From Epiperipatus broadwayi (taxonomy: Eukaryota > Onychophora > Udeonychophora > Euonychophora > Peripatidae), in NCBI GenBank assembly GCA_028023455.1, contig JAQFVV010006246.1:2657501-2721500 (forward strand): a DNA stretch of 64,000 nucleotides, given 5' to 3'. Of this stretch, positions 23,854 to 36,137 are shown one piece after another (the stretch's first letter is position 1; each line of letters opens with the position of its first letter). The notes under the pieces were generated by a model. The model worked only from the letters and a program-made list of their open reading frames with translations. It was not told the origin of the DNA and did not search any database. A program made the translations under genes and the position numbers.

Positions 23854-26385
23854 GTTTGACAAAAGTTATTGCTCTCTCCCTTGCCTCCAAAAGGCTATTT
23901 AATGGCTGATCCCCTACCTTATTGGAAACACTTGGATTTTGTATGCAAACTCCAATGAAGGATTTATCCTCACTAGATAGTGACTGGGTGCTACCCAATC
24001 AGGCAAGTAATCTGGAATAACCAACTTCTAAAGGCAAGGTCAGTTATGACAATAAGAATGTTTTATAATATCCTTAATTATATTTATAACAATAGTTAAT
24101 AGATTAACATCTTCATTCTAAAAGCTCAGGCTAATTTTTAAACTCTTTTAGAGCAAGCAAAATTATTTACTTTATATCCCTAATAGCACTATACAAAATA
24201 CATAGCTTCCTTAATTATGATATTCTTATCTTTTATTAAAAGGATTTGCTATTCCTCTTATCTTATATTACATTTACTGTTTAAATAATTAGTTAGAAAT
24301 ATACTTTGACTAACAAATATTTATTTTATTGATACTATAAGAATGTTTTATTGCATAGTATAGCATTTATCAAATACAACTATTAAATGTACTATACAGA
24401 TAACTATCCCTTGGTGATTTAATCATCTACTCAAGATGTTTAGTATCTATTAATTTGAGACTGAATTCAAGGACTAATAAAACATAAAGTAAGCTAAACA
24501 TGTATAGGTTTAGAGAAGTTTATGATTTAGTTTAAAACAAATACAACTTGTCTCCAATACAAAAATGTTTATCACAGATATTACACTCATTATGTCAGCA
24601 TTATCTTGAGCACTTTCATTATTTATTTACTACTACACTAATAATAACTATAAACCAAGTAAATCATCAATTATAAACAATGGTTATTGAGTAATTCCTC
24701 AAACATGTAATCTTACTTTCATGAATGATTTCAAAATATCCTTTTGAAGTCTTTATATTTTTCAGATTACTCCAACATTTATAATATGCTGGCAATAATT
24801 TTAATATAAGCACTAAACATTTACTTCATTTTATAGGTTTAAAACCATAATAACATTTAATATAATGATTTTGAGATTTAATAATGCCACTTAATAATCC
24901 ATTTAAAATGTCTGCTTATTAATTTATGATGGTATCATATTTTCAGATTACAGCATTCATAATCATAAATTCATTACTATGGAAATGACATTGAATTGTA
25001 GTTTTATGCAAAATAAGCAGTTTAATCCTTTAGAAAGTATTTGTAGACTAATATCTCTATGATTAGTGTTTATCAAGTAGTTTAAAGGCAGTAAATTACC
25101 AGTCCTTTGGTTTAAACATTTTAAATTTTTTTGCTATAGTTCTGACTGTTTTAATAATTTATAAAACCTAGCAAAAAATTTATTGATCAATTCCATTGAT
25201 CTTTATTAAAACTTAAGCAGTTTCTCCTAAGCTATAAACTTATATATTGATTTAGATTAATATTGTATAAAGTTTTAATTTTCATTAACTCATTGGAAAA
25301 AAATCTTTAAGCATGACTGTCTTAGCTTATGTTAACCTATATTTGAAAATGGATAAATTCAATGTGTGTTAATGTGCAAATTATTATATGGTATGACGGA
25401 TAAATTCAGCCTATGTTAATGCAACCTGAATATAAATTTGATTATGTTTATCTATCCTACAAATCTGTATTTATTTGGTAGTTATCATCATAATGGAAAT
25501 TTTGAACCATAAAAGGAAAAAAAATTAATAGGAAAACTTCTACAAAAATATATTTCAATTTAACACTTAAAGATTTATGAAGAAAAAACTAATAGGAAAA
25601 AAGCTGAAAATTGCAATTACTAACAAAGGACTAAAAGACTTAAATCCACAACTATATGAAATTATAGTGTGCACATTTACAAACAATTTTTTAATATAAT
25701 AGATAATAATCAATAATTTTATTGAGGTTTTTTTGTTGAAACATGATTTTATTTTCCCTCCAAAATGTAAAAAAGTATGAGACCTGTCCATTTTGATAAG
25801 AAAAAAGGAAGAAGGTTTTAGCTAACCTTAAATTTTTATCTTATTATGAAATGGTGTTCTTGAGCTTTAATCAGTAAAAAGAGAAATGTTTATTAAAAGA
25901 AATTATATTTTTGTATGATTGGGTTACATTTGGAATTTTCATATTATATCTTTTCTGAATACATTAAGTTATTAATTTTATTAAATAATTGTTTAAAAAA
26001 TAAGTGTTAATATTTTCATTTCTTCAGCTATTTGTTATATGAATTGGCAATTTGTTTGATTTTGTCCTAGTATTGTTGCTTTAAAAGATTTGTAAATGAT
26101 CTCCATAAAACCATTTAAATTAAGATAGATTAAGCATATACATTTATATTTTTTCTTGGTCACATTTTCAGTCCCTAGGATCCTTTGTACTTAAGCATGT
26201 TCTAGAGCAATAATGTTAATTTATTAGATGTAGGGTATATGTTTGTGTTTTAACATGCAAATAATTCTCTGGTTGGCACAAAGGTCAAAATCACCTTTAA
26301 AGTCCATTCATTGCACTTCATTTATAGGTTAGAAATTAATTTTTAGTAGGTCAGTAGTAACATATTGCCAAAGCCTTGATGATTG
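23854..26385. other. Intron sequence without recognised elements
   Basis: About 2.5 kb of AT-rich sequence between exon 1 and the LTR element. Two similar phrases, TGATTTCAAAATATCC and ATTTTCAGATTAC, recur near 24730-24970, suggesting old local duplications. No gene. Confidence 0.45.
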
Positions 26386-29300
26386 TGCAAAATATTAAAT
26401 AATATTGTAAACTTAAGAATGCTGATTAATAAATCATAAACATAGGTGCATGTATAAATGAATTCCTAACACACTAATTAATTGTGTAGATCTAAAATCT
26501 TACAGATATGGAAATAAATTTCTAAGATTAATTAATATTATAGACCTTAAAACTTACTTTATATAAAAATAAATTTCTAAGATAGTAATTTATTATATGT
26601 ATAATCAAAAGCTAAGATGAATTCCATTGTACAATAACAAACTTTAAATAGTATGTAAATTGGTTAAGCGAATTAATAAAAGACAAAGTCAAAAATACTC
26701 CAGAAAAGGGCACGTAAACAGAAGAAGAGAGATAGGTTGTAAATTGATAGAAAAAAGATTGGTCATTTAGTCCTTACTCTAACTTTTGCTATTGTTTCAT
26801 GACTTGTTGAACAGCAGATCATCATCAGAGGAGTTTCGTTCCTAGGATCATGGCTCCTGCAGGTCACTAAGCTGACTAGTATTTTTAACAGACTGTCTCT
26901 GCCTTATTATTATTTTGAACTCAAGAGGCTCTTAGAGGCTTGTGTTATAAAGACAATAGATGGTAGTGAAGGTAAAGTGAATAATGGTTTACCTAAACCT
27001 TATAAACATTATTTTCTATTCAGGAATTAACTTATGAATTAGGCTCTCTCAAATGCAGACTTTATATTTGTGTTAAAGATCAGTATAGTAATTTTTATTG
27101 TTAATAAATTATTATTGTAAATATATATTGCTTTTATCTTTCGAGTTTTATTATATATTTGTTTCTGTCAACCATAGTTGGGAACACACAAATTATTGAC
27201 AATTATTGAACATTATAAAATAAGTAAAAACAAATTATTCACCACTTTCTTGAACCTAGGGAAATAGGAAAGAGTTTAACCCATTAGTAAGCTTTTCATT
27301 AGATTTTTGAACTTAGGGAGAAAAGTACAGAAATATAGTCATTAAAGATAGTAATAAGGCTCATTGTTCACAGATAGGCTAATTGTTCAGTATCAGTCAG
27401 TGCTTTGGACAGAATAGCATAGCTGAATTCAAGGTCAGAAATATGTCTGAATGGCTATTGTATATTATACAAAACTTCTTTACATTGAACAGTATTGAAG
27501 ATAACAAAAGAAAATAGTGCACTTATTTTTTTCTGGTATTAAAAGAATAGAGGTCATAAATAGATTGTTTGAGATACCTATTACTGAGAAAATAAAGTAT
27601 GAGGATCTAATAGAGAAATTAAATGATCATTTCAGCCCTTGTCCATCACACATGTAACTCACTTAACCTTGGAAGAAGAAACAGCTGGAGGGTGAAAAAA
27701 TTAAAGAGTATAATGAGCTCTTAGAGAATTGACCAAAAGTTGTGGGTAAGGTGAGGTTATGGATGAAATACTCATGGATCAGGTATTAGCAGAATATCTG
27801 ATGATAGCCTCAGACAACAACCTGAGATTACGTATGAGATACCATTAAAAAAGGATGCATGTGAGTACTTGAACAACTTAGGTTTTTAGGACTAAACAAA
27901 ACATAAAAGTGTACTCTGAAAGCTGAAAAAGTACGAATGCTAAAGAACATGGTTTTGTTGTGATAAAAGAGGCCACATATCAAAAAATGTAGGGGCTTAA
28001 AGAGTCTTCCTTGAAATGCAGAAAAAGGAGCATTTAACTTGCATTTTCAGAAGTAAACCTTTATGCAAGAAAATAGGCAGTTCCATATGATTAAAGGCAT
28101 AGCACCCAGGGTCTAAATCAGTTTATGATGAAGTGAAACTTGTGGAAAGACTGTCAATGGAAATAGATATGTCAGGAATTTCTCTGATTTACTCACTGAT
28201 TGCTGTCACTGACATTGGCCAATTTCAAAAGTAAAATAGAAAAACAAACATTAGGCACAGGGTGTTAATGGAAATGCTTAAATTATAGCTGTGACAGCAT
28301 CCCTTGATCATAGTAGAAAAAGTTAATCTACCTATATATAGCAAAGGAAAAGGAGTCACATATTTGGCAGAGAATGGTTCCACAAACTAGGTATTCAAAT
28401 AAAATTAGAAAAATGATTCAAAGAAAATGGTACACAAATACTTTAACTGGTATCATAACAAGGGATTAAGGAATATGAGGGGGGAGAATATAGATTGAGA
28501 AAAGGGATCATTATCTATAAAACTAGTAAAATCTCTCTCATTCAAAAAGTAGAAATACAGATATGCCAACAAAAGGAGAGTGGGGGGAGTATTAAGACTG
28601 CACAGAAAAGAGAGAAAGAAGACTTCAAAGATAGTTTAAAAAGGAAAGAAACAAATAAGAGTAAACATACAGGAAGAATAATTATTAGTAAGAAAATATA
28701 GGGTGAAAAAATGAAAAAATACAAAAGGTGGAAAAAAGAAATATATAATGGTGACAGAGTTGAGTTGAGATAACTGAAGAAAGAGTTAAAGAGAATGAAA
28801 ATTATCAAAACAAAGCAACACCGAGTACAGGGGGACAACATCAGAAACAGTAAACATGTCTATCAGTGATTGAAGAAGAGGATTGGGATGCCAAAAGATG
28901 AATATCAAAAAATACAAGACATACAGAACAACACCACATTTAATAGATGGGTGAAGAAAAACGAGGACATGGAACGGAAGGAAGTACGGAACTAGAACAA
29001 CACCAAAAACCAAATAACAGTGATCACCAACTGATATAAAGCAGTTCAAGACCAAGGTAGCTAAAATTTGGTAAGGGAGGAGCAAAATATTAAATAATAT
29101 TTTAAACTTAAGAATTGATAAATAAAGTTGAAAAAAAGTTTCAATTAATAGCTTAAATAAACATAGAGCAGTATATATTAATTAATATAACCTTATAATA
29201 TCTTATATGGAAATGAATTCCGGCCTCGAACAAAATTCCTAAGATAATAATATATCGCTAAGACACTAATAATTGTATAGATCTAAAACCTTACGAGCAA

Positions 29301-29745
29301 AAATTTTAAGATAATTAATATTATAGACCTTAAAACTTACCTTATATGAAATAAATTCCTAAAGAGTAATTAATTATGTGTAATTAAAAGCTAGATGAAT
29401 TCATTTAAGATAAGAAACTTTAAATAGTATGTAAATTGATTAAGCATAATAAAAGCCACAAAAATACGCAGAAAAAGATAAGAAAACAAAGAAGAGAGAG
29501 GTATAAATTGATAGGAAAAGGAGACTATTTATTGAGTGATGTGGGAGGATATACGTTATGAATATTATATTTTAAGCAGGTTGAGTATTAAGGAGGAAGG
29601 AAAAAATAATAATTATAAATGTAATTATGGAATGCAAAGCGAGTTATTGTATAAAGAGATATAATTTTCTTTTTTAATAAATTATATTGCTAAATAATGT
29701 TATCGTTGTATTATATATTTGTTTGTGGCCCGCATAATAGGAACA
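26386..29745 (+). mobile_element. Decayed Ty3/Gypsy-type LTR retrotransposon
   Basis: Two related flanking segments, about 26386-27186 and 29082-29745, share GCAAAATATTAAATAATATT at their start, ATAGACCTTAAAACTTAC and AACTTTAAATAGTATGTAAA inside, and TTATATATTTGTTT followed by GGAACA at their end. They look like LTRs. The 1.9 kb between them holds gag and protease-end remains on the plus strand. Reverse transcriptase and integrase are missing, so the element is internally deleted. It lies in the intron of the CUB gene in the same orientation. Confidence 0.65.
27582..28404 (+). pseudogene. gag and protease-end remnant of a Ty3/Gypsy-type element
   Basis: Three separate motifs appear in the expected order. 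A capsid-like EDLIEKLNDHFSPCPS lies around 27600-27648, like the end of Gypsy gag capsid regions. Next comes a CCHC zinc-knuckle around 27950-27991 (CCDKRGHISKN). Its first cysteine position is changed, and a one-base loss shifts the frame before the last cysteine. Last is FGREWFHKLGIQIKL at about 28363-28404, resembling the conserved GRDWL segment that follows the protease. Several stops and frameshifts interrupt the region and there is no usable start. The proteins would package and process retrotransposon RNA; this copy cannot. Confidence 0.65.
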
Positions 29746-31080
29746 ACAGAAAAAAAGTTCGGCAATTTTTAGAATCGAAAAAATTTTTAAATGGATGTTA
29801 GGGTAATATAGTATAACTTTCTCTCTTCTTCTTTCTCTATATTTTGTTGATTGGGCTTCTTGATAAGTAATTTATTAATTGAATAGATTATTGGAGAGAC
29901 AGATTGATTTCCATATTATCTCTTCGCCATCAATAGAATGATAAAAACTATATTTATTTATAATAAAAATTTGAAAAAATTAAAAGAAAGATAAAGAATA
30001 ATAAAAAAAAAAACAACTATTAAAAAACAAAACAATACAAGAAAGAGGCAGAAAGTAATAGTAGAAAAAATAAGAAGAGGAGAACCAGATACCCCAACTA
30101 CCCCCCACAACCCCCCAAATGAAAGAAAAACACCAAAATCACCCACCGACACCCCACATATAACAACGGATACACATTTCAAAAAGCAAAAGGGGGGAGA
30201 ACATAAAGTAAAAAGCTACTAAAAAACGAATGATATAAGGGGAAAGCCGAGGGTCAAGTGATATAACTTTTCTCATGGTGGAACGGTAGAGAAGGGGAAG
30301 TGAAGGGGAAAACGCAAACCCCCAACCGTTGAAGGTTTGAAAGAGAAAAAGGTTTTCAAGTAACATTTAATAAAAAAACAAATGATTAAAAAAAAAAAGA
30401 AAAAAATATAAAGTTTTTAAAGGAGTTTTTACCCTTGCTTATAAAAAAAAAATTTGTATAAACAGGGGGGGGGGGGGGAAATCTAAAAGAGAAACCTTTT
30501 ATAAAAAAGTAGGAGAAAAAAAGAAAAAAAAAAAAGAAAAAGTAAAAAAACGACTAAAAACAAGTAACAAGAAAACTTTAAAATGCATCATTAAAGATAC
30601 TTCAAAAAAAAAATCCATTGACAAAAGAAACAAAGAAAAGAGGACTATAAGATGATAAAAGAAGAGATAAGTAAAGGGAAGCAAAAATAAGAAAAAAAAT
30701 AATAAACCAGAAAAAAGATAAAAGAAACAAGAGAAAGAAAAAAAGAAGGGAGAAAAATGATATTATAAGTTTCGAATATCATTATATTGGTCGACGTTTC
30801 GAGGTAAAATATGCAAACGTATTACTATAAAAATAAAGAAGAGAAGAGGGAAAAACCTTTCAGAGTGATATCTTCCTGAGGCGACGCGACTAAAGAAAAA
30901 GGGGGGGACCTCCACCACAGAGTTTACCCCGAACGCACGACGTGAACAACCAAAAACTCCTCTTGCACGAAAACAAAAGAACCAAACCACAAGGAACCAG
31001 GGTGACAAAAAGGAAACAAAGGATATCAAAAAGGGACAAAAGAGAAAAAACTATTCGCATTCTAAAGATGCCTTATGAGA
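28450..31080. other. T-poor, purine-rich anomalous stretch with a G14 run
   Basis: The + strand is rich in A with G and C blocks and short of T compared with the rest of the window. The minus strand therefore shows overlapping pyrimidine-driven frames (28542-28841, 28786-29085, 29958-30366, 30499-30684, 30763-31029). These have no protein features and I do not call them. There is a run of 14 G at 30465-30478. The 3-prime LTR copy inside it aligns poorly with its partner. Possible explanations are low-quality consensus sequence or a purine-rich satellite remnant. Confidence 0.55.
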
Positions 31081-31534
31081 AAGACTAAAAACCAAGACAA
31101 CAGATTTTTGTTATACTTGGGTGAGCTTTTTTTTTATCTGTTATAATTTGTGTGGAAAAAAAAATTTGTTTGCTTTTTGTTTCCTTGACTTTTACGGCCG
31201 AGAATTTAAAGCACATTTGGGAAGGGAAATTTCCCCTCCAGAAAAAGAAGCGGGAAAACAGGGATTATGAGCCTGTTATCTAGGCATGCTGATTATATAA
31301 CCTCTGATTAGCTGAAACGTGAGGTTAATCCTCAAATCAAATAAAGTGCTTCAGAAGGTAAAAGGAGTCTTGTTAATATTTTTATATAAAAATTATTATT
31401 ATTGTTTTATGTGTATTTGAGTAATATTTAAATATAACCATTCTCTGTATTTGTAATAATAAAAGTTAGAGGTAAACAATTTTGCATTATTATTAAATTG
31501 CTGATTCACATGTAAACCTAATATAAAATTTTAG
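31081..31534. other. Intron sequence ending at the second CUB exon
   Basis: AT-rich sequence with no element. It ends in AAAATTTTAG, the acceptor for the exon at 31535. Confidence 0.6.
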
Positions 31535-31719
31535 GTTGTGGTGGAACTTTTCATTCAGATATTGGTAGAATATCTAGTCCCAATTATCCAAATCAGTATC
31601 CTAATGTAACAGAATGCATTTGGGATTTACACACTTTTCCAGAATTTTATTTCATTCTAAAATTTGATCGTAGATTTGATTTGCAAAACAGTGATTCTTG
31701 TGTTAAAGATTATGTTGAG
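31535..31719 (+). CDS. CUB-domain protein, internal exon (first half of a CUB domain)
   Basis: The exon starts in phase 1 and, with the G carried from 21345, reads CGGTFHSDIGRISSPNYP, the canonical CUB opening. It then has the first-disulfide cysteine in TECIWDL, a beta-strand FYFILKFD and the third cysteine in SDSCVKDYVE. Only the last half of the module is missing, and it is supplied by the exon at 39236. Acceptor TTTTAG|GT and donor GAG|GTAAGC bound 185 bp, leaving phase 0. The acidic DYVE is the usual calcium-linked position in CUB domains. No stop or frameshift is present, so the gene looks functional. It lies after a 10.2-kb intron. Confidence 0.95.
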
Positions 31720-33538
31720 GTAAGCTTTTATTTAATGATTATTTATTTTAACTTTGTATAAATTATTGTGCAAACATAAATCAAATGAAACTTTTATGTT
31801 TCAAAAGAACTTTATTCATTCTTTGAAAGAAAACATTGGTTATACTTATTTAAAAAAAAATACTACAGCACATTTTTTTTCCTTTCTGTTTTTTTCCTTT
31901 CTTTTTTACAACATTAATTTAATCATAGACATTAGATACAACAAATCAATTTAAAAAAAAAAAAAAAAAACAGATATTACTATTGAGGCAAGTGTGTCAT
32001 GCTATAGTTTTGAAGATTGAAAAAGTCCAGACCCGGTTTCTATATATGCTTTATATTTGGAATCTTTTCTATCTCTTTCTCTTATTGTTTCTAACTTATT
32101 TCTAAAAGCAATTATTGGTTTTTTTGAACCCTTTCTTAGACACAAATGCATCTTGTGCATCATATAGCACAGAGAATAAATATATTATCATGTACATTTG
32201 AAAAAAAGATCTTTACCAAATTCTTTAAACATATATCTAATATTTATGTTTTTATTCTTAAATAAGACTGTTATTTCTGTCCTGATCTGGTCAAAGCTGG
32301 GACATGAGAAATAAATGTGAGATTGAGTTTTAGACTCTGTTTTACAAAGACCACCAATCATCAATTGTTTGAATCAATCAAATTTATTTTATTTATTTCT
32401 AAAATAATTTAAGGACAAAGGAATTTTATGATGGAAAAAAAATACTTTTACTGTCAATTTAGGTCAGCATCTAGCAAAATGTTTTATAAAATCAATAATC
32501 ATACTTTTGGTTATTCATTGATTTTGTATGTTTATAACTGTTTGGCTTGAAACAGAAACAATTTTAAAATTTGTTGTTAAAGATAAAAGTTTTGTGATAG
32601 ATAATTTGCTTCTTTCTTCTTAACATCAGAATAAACATTTGTGCCCCAGATTTTTTAAAAAACCTTTAGTATTATACTTTTATTGTCTAGTTTAATCCTC
32701 ATAATTAGTTTGTTTTATATTAAATTTAATAGAAACATATTAAGATTATTTTGAATAAATTAAAATCAAATTATGCATGCAACTGTTATATGAAGCTTGT
32801 TATCCTGACATTATTTTGAAGTTAATAAAAGTATCTAATTTTCTCTTCCTCATTACTTTTAAAGGTAATAAATGTTTTAACATTTTAATTTTGTCTTTCA
32901 CATCATGATATCTTCAAGTTCATTTTTGTGCTCATTCTATGATTTTGCTTTTTACTAATGATATATTTTAATTATTTGTTTCATTTTTTTTATGATCACT
33001 ACACTTATACTCACCTGTCTTACTTAGAATGCTCAGGAATGTTTTTATTTCCTAAATCATAATAGTTACATATTTATTGATTAATTTTGAATACCCATGG
33101 GTTAGCTACTGATATAGAAAATTGTTTGTTACCTTAAAAAATTTCCTCTCAAATACAAATTGGGTTTTTCTATATGTAAGACTGTGACTGGGTTTTATGA
33201 ATCATCATCACAATAATATATTTTAGTATCTATTTCCAATAGCACTTTTAAAGAAAAGCAGATGTTCTATCACAAATATCTTTTACAATATCAAATTACT
33301 AAAAATAGAGATGAGATCATACATACCATTTTTACTAGTGAATAGGATTCAGTAGTATATAAGATGCAACTCCTTTTTTATACACATTTTTTTTAAAAAA
33401 AAAATTCTACATTTTTTTATGAATTTCCATAATGATTTATTGCACTAATTTTATTAATAATACGCCGATGCATTGCGGTGAAACTTTTTATATAATAATT
33501 TGTAGGCTTTTGTATATATATTCTGGTTTACAGACTTA
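31720..33538. other. Intron sequence without recognised elements
   Basis: AT-rich with an A18 run near 31952-31970. The 66-codon frame at 31754-31954 is A/T-driven and continues out of the exon by chance. Confidence 0.5.
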
Positions 33539-33618
33539 GTGCTTTCAGAGCCCTTGTTGCTCCATATTCATAGTTTTTTCAGATTATTAGTTATATGCAA
33601 ATGTATGCAAATTGCCTC

Positions 33619-34173
33619 CTATATCATCCATTTTTTAGAAATGGTGAAACAAGTGTCTCTTCTGTTTATTGATTTGGCATCGCTGGTGATGAAACAAGCT
33701 TCCTTAACCTTCCTCTTGATATCATTTCTTTCCATACATAAAATATCAGCCTTGGAGGGCTCAAATCTGTGGTTGAGCTCCTGCTGATGGTCAGCAAATA
33801 CATAGCTGCCTTCTTTTTTAGTTATTGCTCTTGTATATACATATTTGTGCTGAGCCAATCTATTGCCCACTGTGGCACGAGTTTCTCCATAATAAACCAA
33901 ATCACACCCTATTTGAGGGCACACAATTCTATAAACTACCTGGGGGGTTTCTTCAATGTTTCTTTTATCTTTAGTATTATTAATAAGCCTATTGGGGTTT
34001 GGAGGGGTTCTAAATCCCAGTTTAAATTCCTTCTGTAAGATTTTACTGAAGTTTTTTGCCACTGCAGCTATATGTAGTATAGTCAGATGTTGTCTGTCTT
34101 CTTTTATATTCTGTTGAAGTCTTTTATAAAAGCCTTCAATCCTGTTGGCTATTGTTCTGTGATTAAAATCCAT
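33619..34173 (-). pseudogene. Penelope-like retroelement, C-terminal GIY-YIG endonuclease part
   Basis: The 184-codon minus-strand frame carries the C-terminal end of a Penelope-like element polyprotein. LGFRTPPNPNRLINNTKD is the typical linker. It is followed by VYRIVCPQ, CDLVYYGET and NRLAQH, the GIY-YIG nuclease core that nicks target DNA (about residues 79-110). The end reads RRDTCFTISKKW. The first Met is internal: the reverse transcriptase that should precede it is absent, and the sequence upstream (above 34200) belongs to a pogo-like fragment. So it is a 5-prime-truncated copy, as is usual for these elements. The frame itself is unbroken. It lies antisense in the second CUB intron. Confidence 0.85.
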
Positions 34174-34237
34174 GCTTATTGTTATTAGTATCTACAAAAA
34201 ATGTAACTAGGGAACACTGTAGTTGGGTACCTTTTAA

Positions 34238-34770
34238 TCTTCATCCTCAAAACCTAGAAATCTATCGCCAGAGATAAATGAAGAATCACTTGAAGCCTTT
34301 TTTTTAGAAAGTAAGTCTTTGCATAATAAATCATTTTCCATGCTATCAAGTGAGTTTATTAATTCCACATTTAAACATTTCTTAAATGACTTTACTGTCT
34401 CATATTTCATAGCATCCCATAAAGTTTTGACCCATTCACAAATCTGAAATTTTTTTTTATTCCTGATGGAATCGCTTCAAAATCTATAAATCATATCCAG
34501 CTATTCCATTTCTCCTTCATGAATCTTTTAAATGGTTTATAATGCAGACATCTAAAGGGTGAAGCTGGCTCATTAGGCCACTTGAAATTACAGCTGAGTT
34601 TTCATTTAGTTGATTTTATTTTTTACAGCTTCTGTTCTGAAACTCTGAAACTGATTTTATATTAGCAAGGCGAGTTTCTTTAACAATCCACCAAGATGCC
34701 TAGACCACACACTGTATTATTTACACCTTTATCCATCCAGCCCTTAGGATGAACATGGATAAACATACCT
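34238..34770 (-). pseudogene. pogo/Tigger-like transposase fragment (C-terminal DDE part)
   Basis: The minus strand encodes, with several frame changes, motifs of a pogo-type (Tc1/mariner superfamily) transposase. IHVHPKGWMDKGV lies near 34730-34770. LMSQLHPLDVCI near 34535-34575 corresponds to the conserved block before the last catalytic residue. A tail with CEWVKTLWDAM-like and SFKKC-like segments runs to an acidic end near 34240. At least three shifts or stops break it, and the N-terminal DNA-binding domains are missing. It abuts the truncated Penelope-like copy at 34173. It no longer encodes a working enzyme. Confidence 0.65.
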
Positions 34771-35255
34771 TTTTATATAAATTTTTATTACATGGAAGCT
34801 CCCAGAAATAATACTATATGTTCATCATCTATGAGAATATTAGAACATATATTTATATACAAATAAAATGTGTTATTTATATGTGTGTGTATCATAATAC
34901 AAACTGTATGATTTAGACCAACTGAAATTTCAACTCATAATCATTGCATAAGACACACTCCATATTTAGTGTATTTTGAGGAGGAAAAAGTGTGTCCTAT
35001 ATGCTGGAAAATACAATATATATTTACCAATCAGAAAAGAAATGGTATTTTTGATGTGACTTTTTTTATATAACTAAACTGAGATTTTTATCCATTTCAT
35101 AAAAAAACTTTATATTGTTTAAATTATTAGCTTAGAGCTTGAATTTAATTAACTTGTGGAATATTTTTCATGAAAAAAGAAACAAGATCAAACAAAATTT
35201 CCTATAAATGTGAACTACTTAATAAATTATAGGAAGTTTTTTTTATATTATTCTA
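34771..35255. other. Intron sequence without recognised elements
   Basis: AT-rich; no gene or repeat identified. Confidence 0.5.
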
Positions 35256-35640
35256 TTTGTTAATATGGGTAACACTGAAGATAATTCAAATGCATTTAAT
35301 TTATATAATTTAGAAGAAAATTAAGATGAAAGTTCAAATGTAATTTTTTCGATGAAAACAAGAAAATAATCAAATGGTGGTATTTACTCATGAGAAAAGT
35401 CAAAATAGTTCAAATGTGATTTTTTTAATGCCTATTCAAATAACCAATTTTCTAATGTTCTTTCTTCTGGTCAACAAGAAATAACAAGTTCTATAGTAAT
35501 TCATTCTCTTGAAAAAACCCCAAGAAATTGACAATTCATTTGCAATTAATTCTTTTGATACAAATCAAAACAAAAAGAGAATAAGAGAGTGCAAATTTAA
35601 TTTTTTTGATACAATCTCAAATATGCTTCATTCTATTTAG
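35256..35640 (+). other. Possible degenerate coding stretch, Asn/Ser-rich
   Basis: The + strand reads MGNTEDNSNAFNLYNLEEN before a stop. With frame shifts, QNSSNVIF and DNSFAINSFDTNQ follow. Similar phrases recur several times (35286, 35334, 35410, 35530), as if a short Asn-rich repeat had decayed. I do not recognise the family, and chance in A/T-rich DNA is a serious alternative. Confidence 0.2.
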
Positions 35641-35756
35641 AAAACAGCCTTTGAATATTATTCAAACTATTTATAATGTTCATTCTGTCTTTAAAAGTAT
35701 TTTATTAGATATTAATATAAAATATATATATATTATAAAATAATATTAAATATTGT

Positions 35757-36137
35757 TAATTAGAGAAAATATAACTTACTATTAAAAATTTATCGGCTGA
35801 ACGTTTTCGAGGAACCATGCCTCATACTCATAGCCTTCATGAAAAGTGTAATAAATATATGCAAATGTAAATATTCAAATGAGCTACTGTTACGTAGCCC
35901 ATTTTTTCGAGATCTCGAAGCATGTGTCCTTTCTGTTAATGGCATAGATGTCTCTATTAATATAGAATGCCTCCTTTATTTTTCTCTTGTAATCATTTGA
36001 CTCCGAACATAAAATAATGGGGTTGGCAGGTATGAAGTTGTGCCCAGATTGTTTACTATGTTCGAAAAATACGGAGGATGTGTTGCTGTTCGTTCAGCCG
36101 ATAAATTTTTAATAGTAAGTTATATTTTCTCTAATTA
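35757..36137 (-). mobile_element. Penelope-like fragment between 47-bp inverted repeats
   Basis: A 47-bp segment at 35757-35803 (ending TTTATCGGCTGAAC) is perfectly inverted at 36091-36137 (starting GTTCAGCCGATAAA). Between them the minus strand (about 36085 down to 35890) encodes a Penelope-type C-terminus: NDYKRKIKEAFYI, then INRKDTCFEISKKW. This aligns with the end of the frame at 33619-34173 and is only about 60 codons long. Penelope-like elements often have terminal repeats in direct or inverted order plus 5-prime truncation, which this fits. Confidence 0.75.

Noticed and set aside
28542-31029. Several minus-strand frames of 60-99 codons
   Set aside because: They arise from T-poor plus-strand sequence, overlap one another in different phases and encode only Phe/Leu/Ser-rich low-complexity peptides.
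33619-34173. GIY-YIG frame as a bacterial-type nuclease or horizontally acquired gene
   Set aside because: The linker and C-terminal residues match Penelope-like retroelements and a second copy lies 2 kb away.
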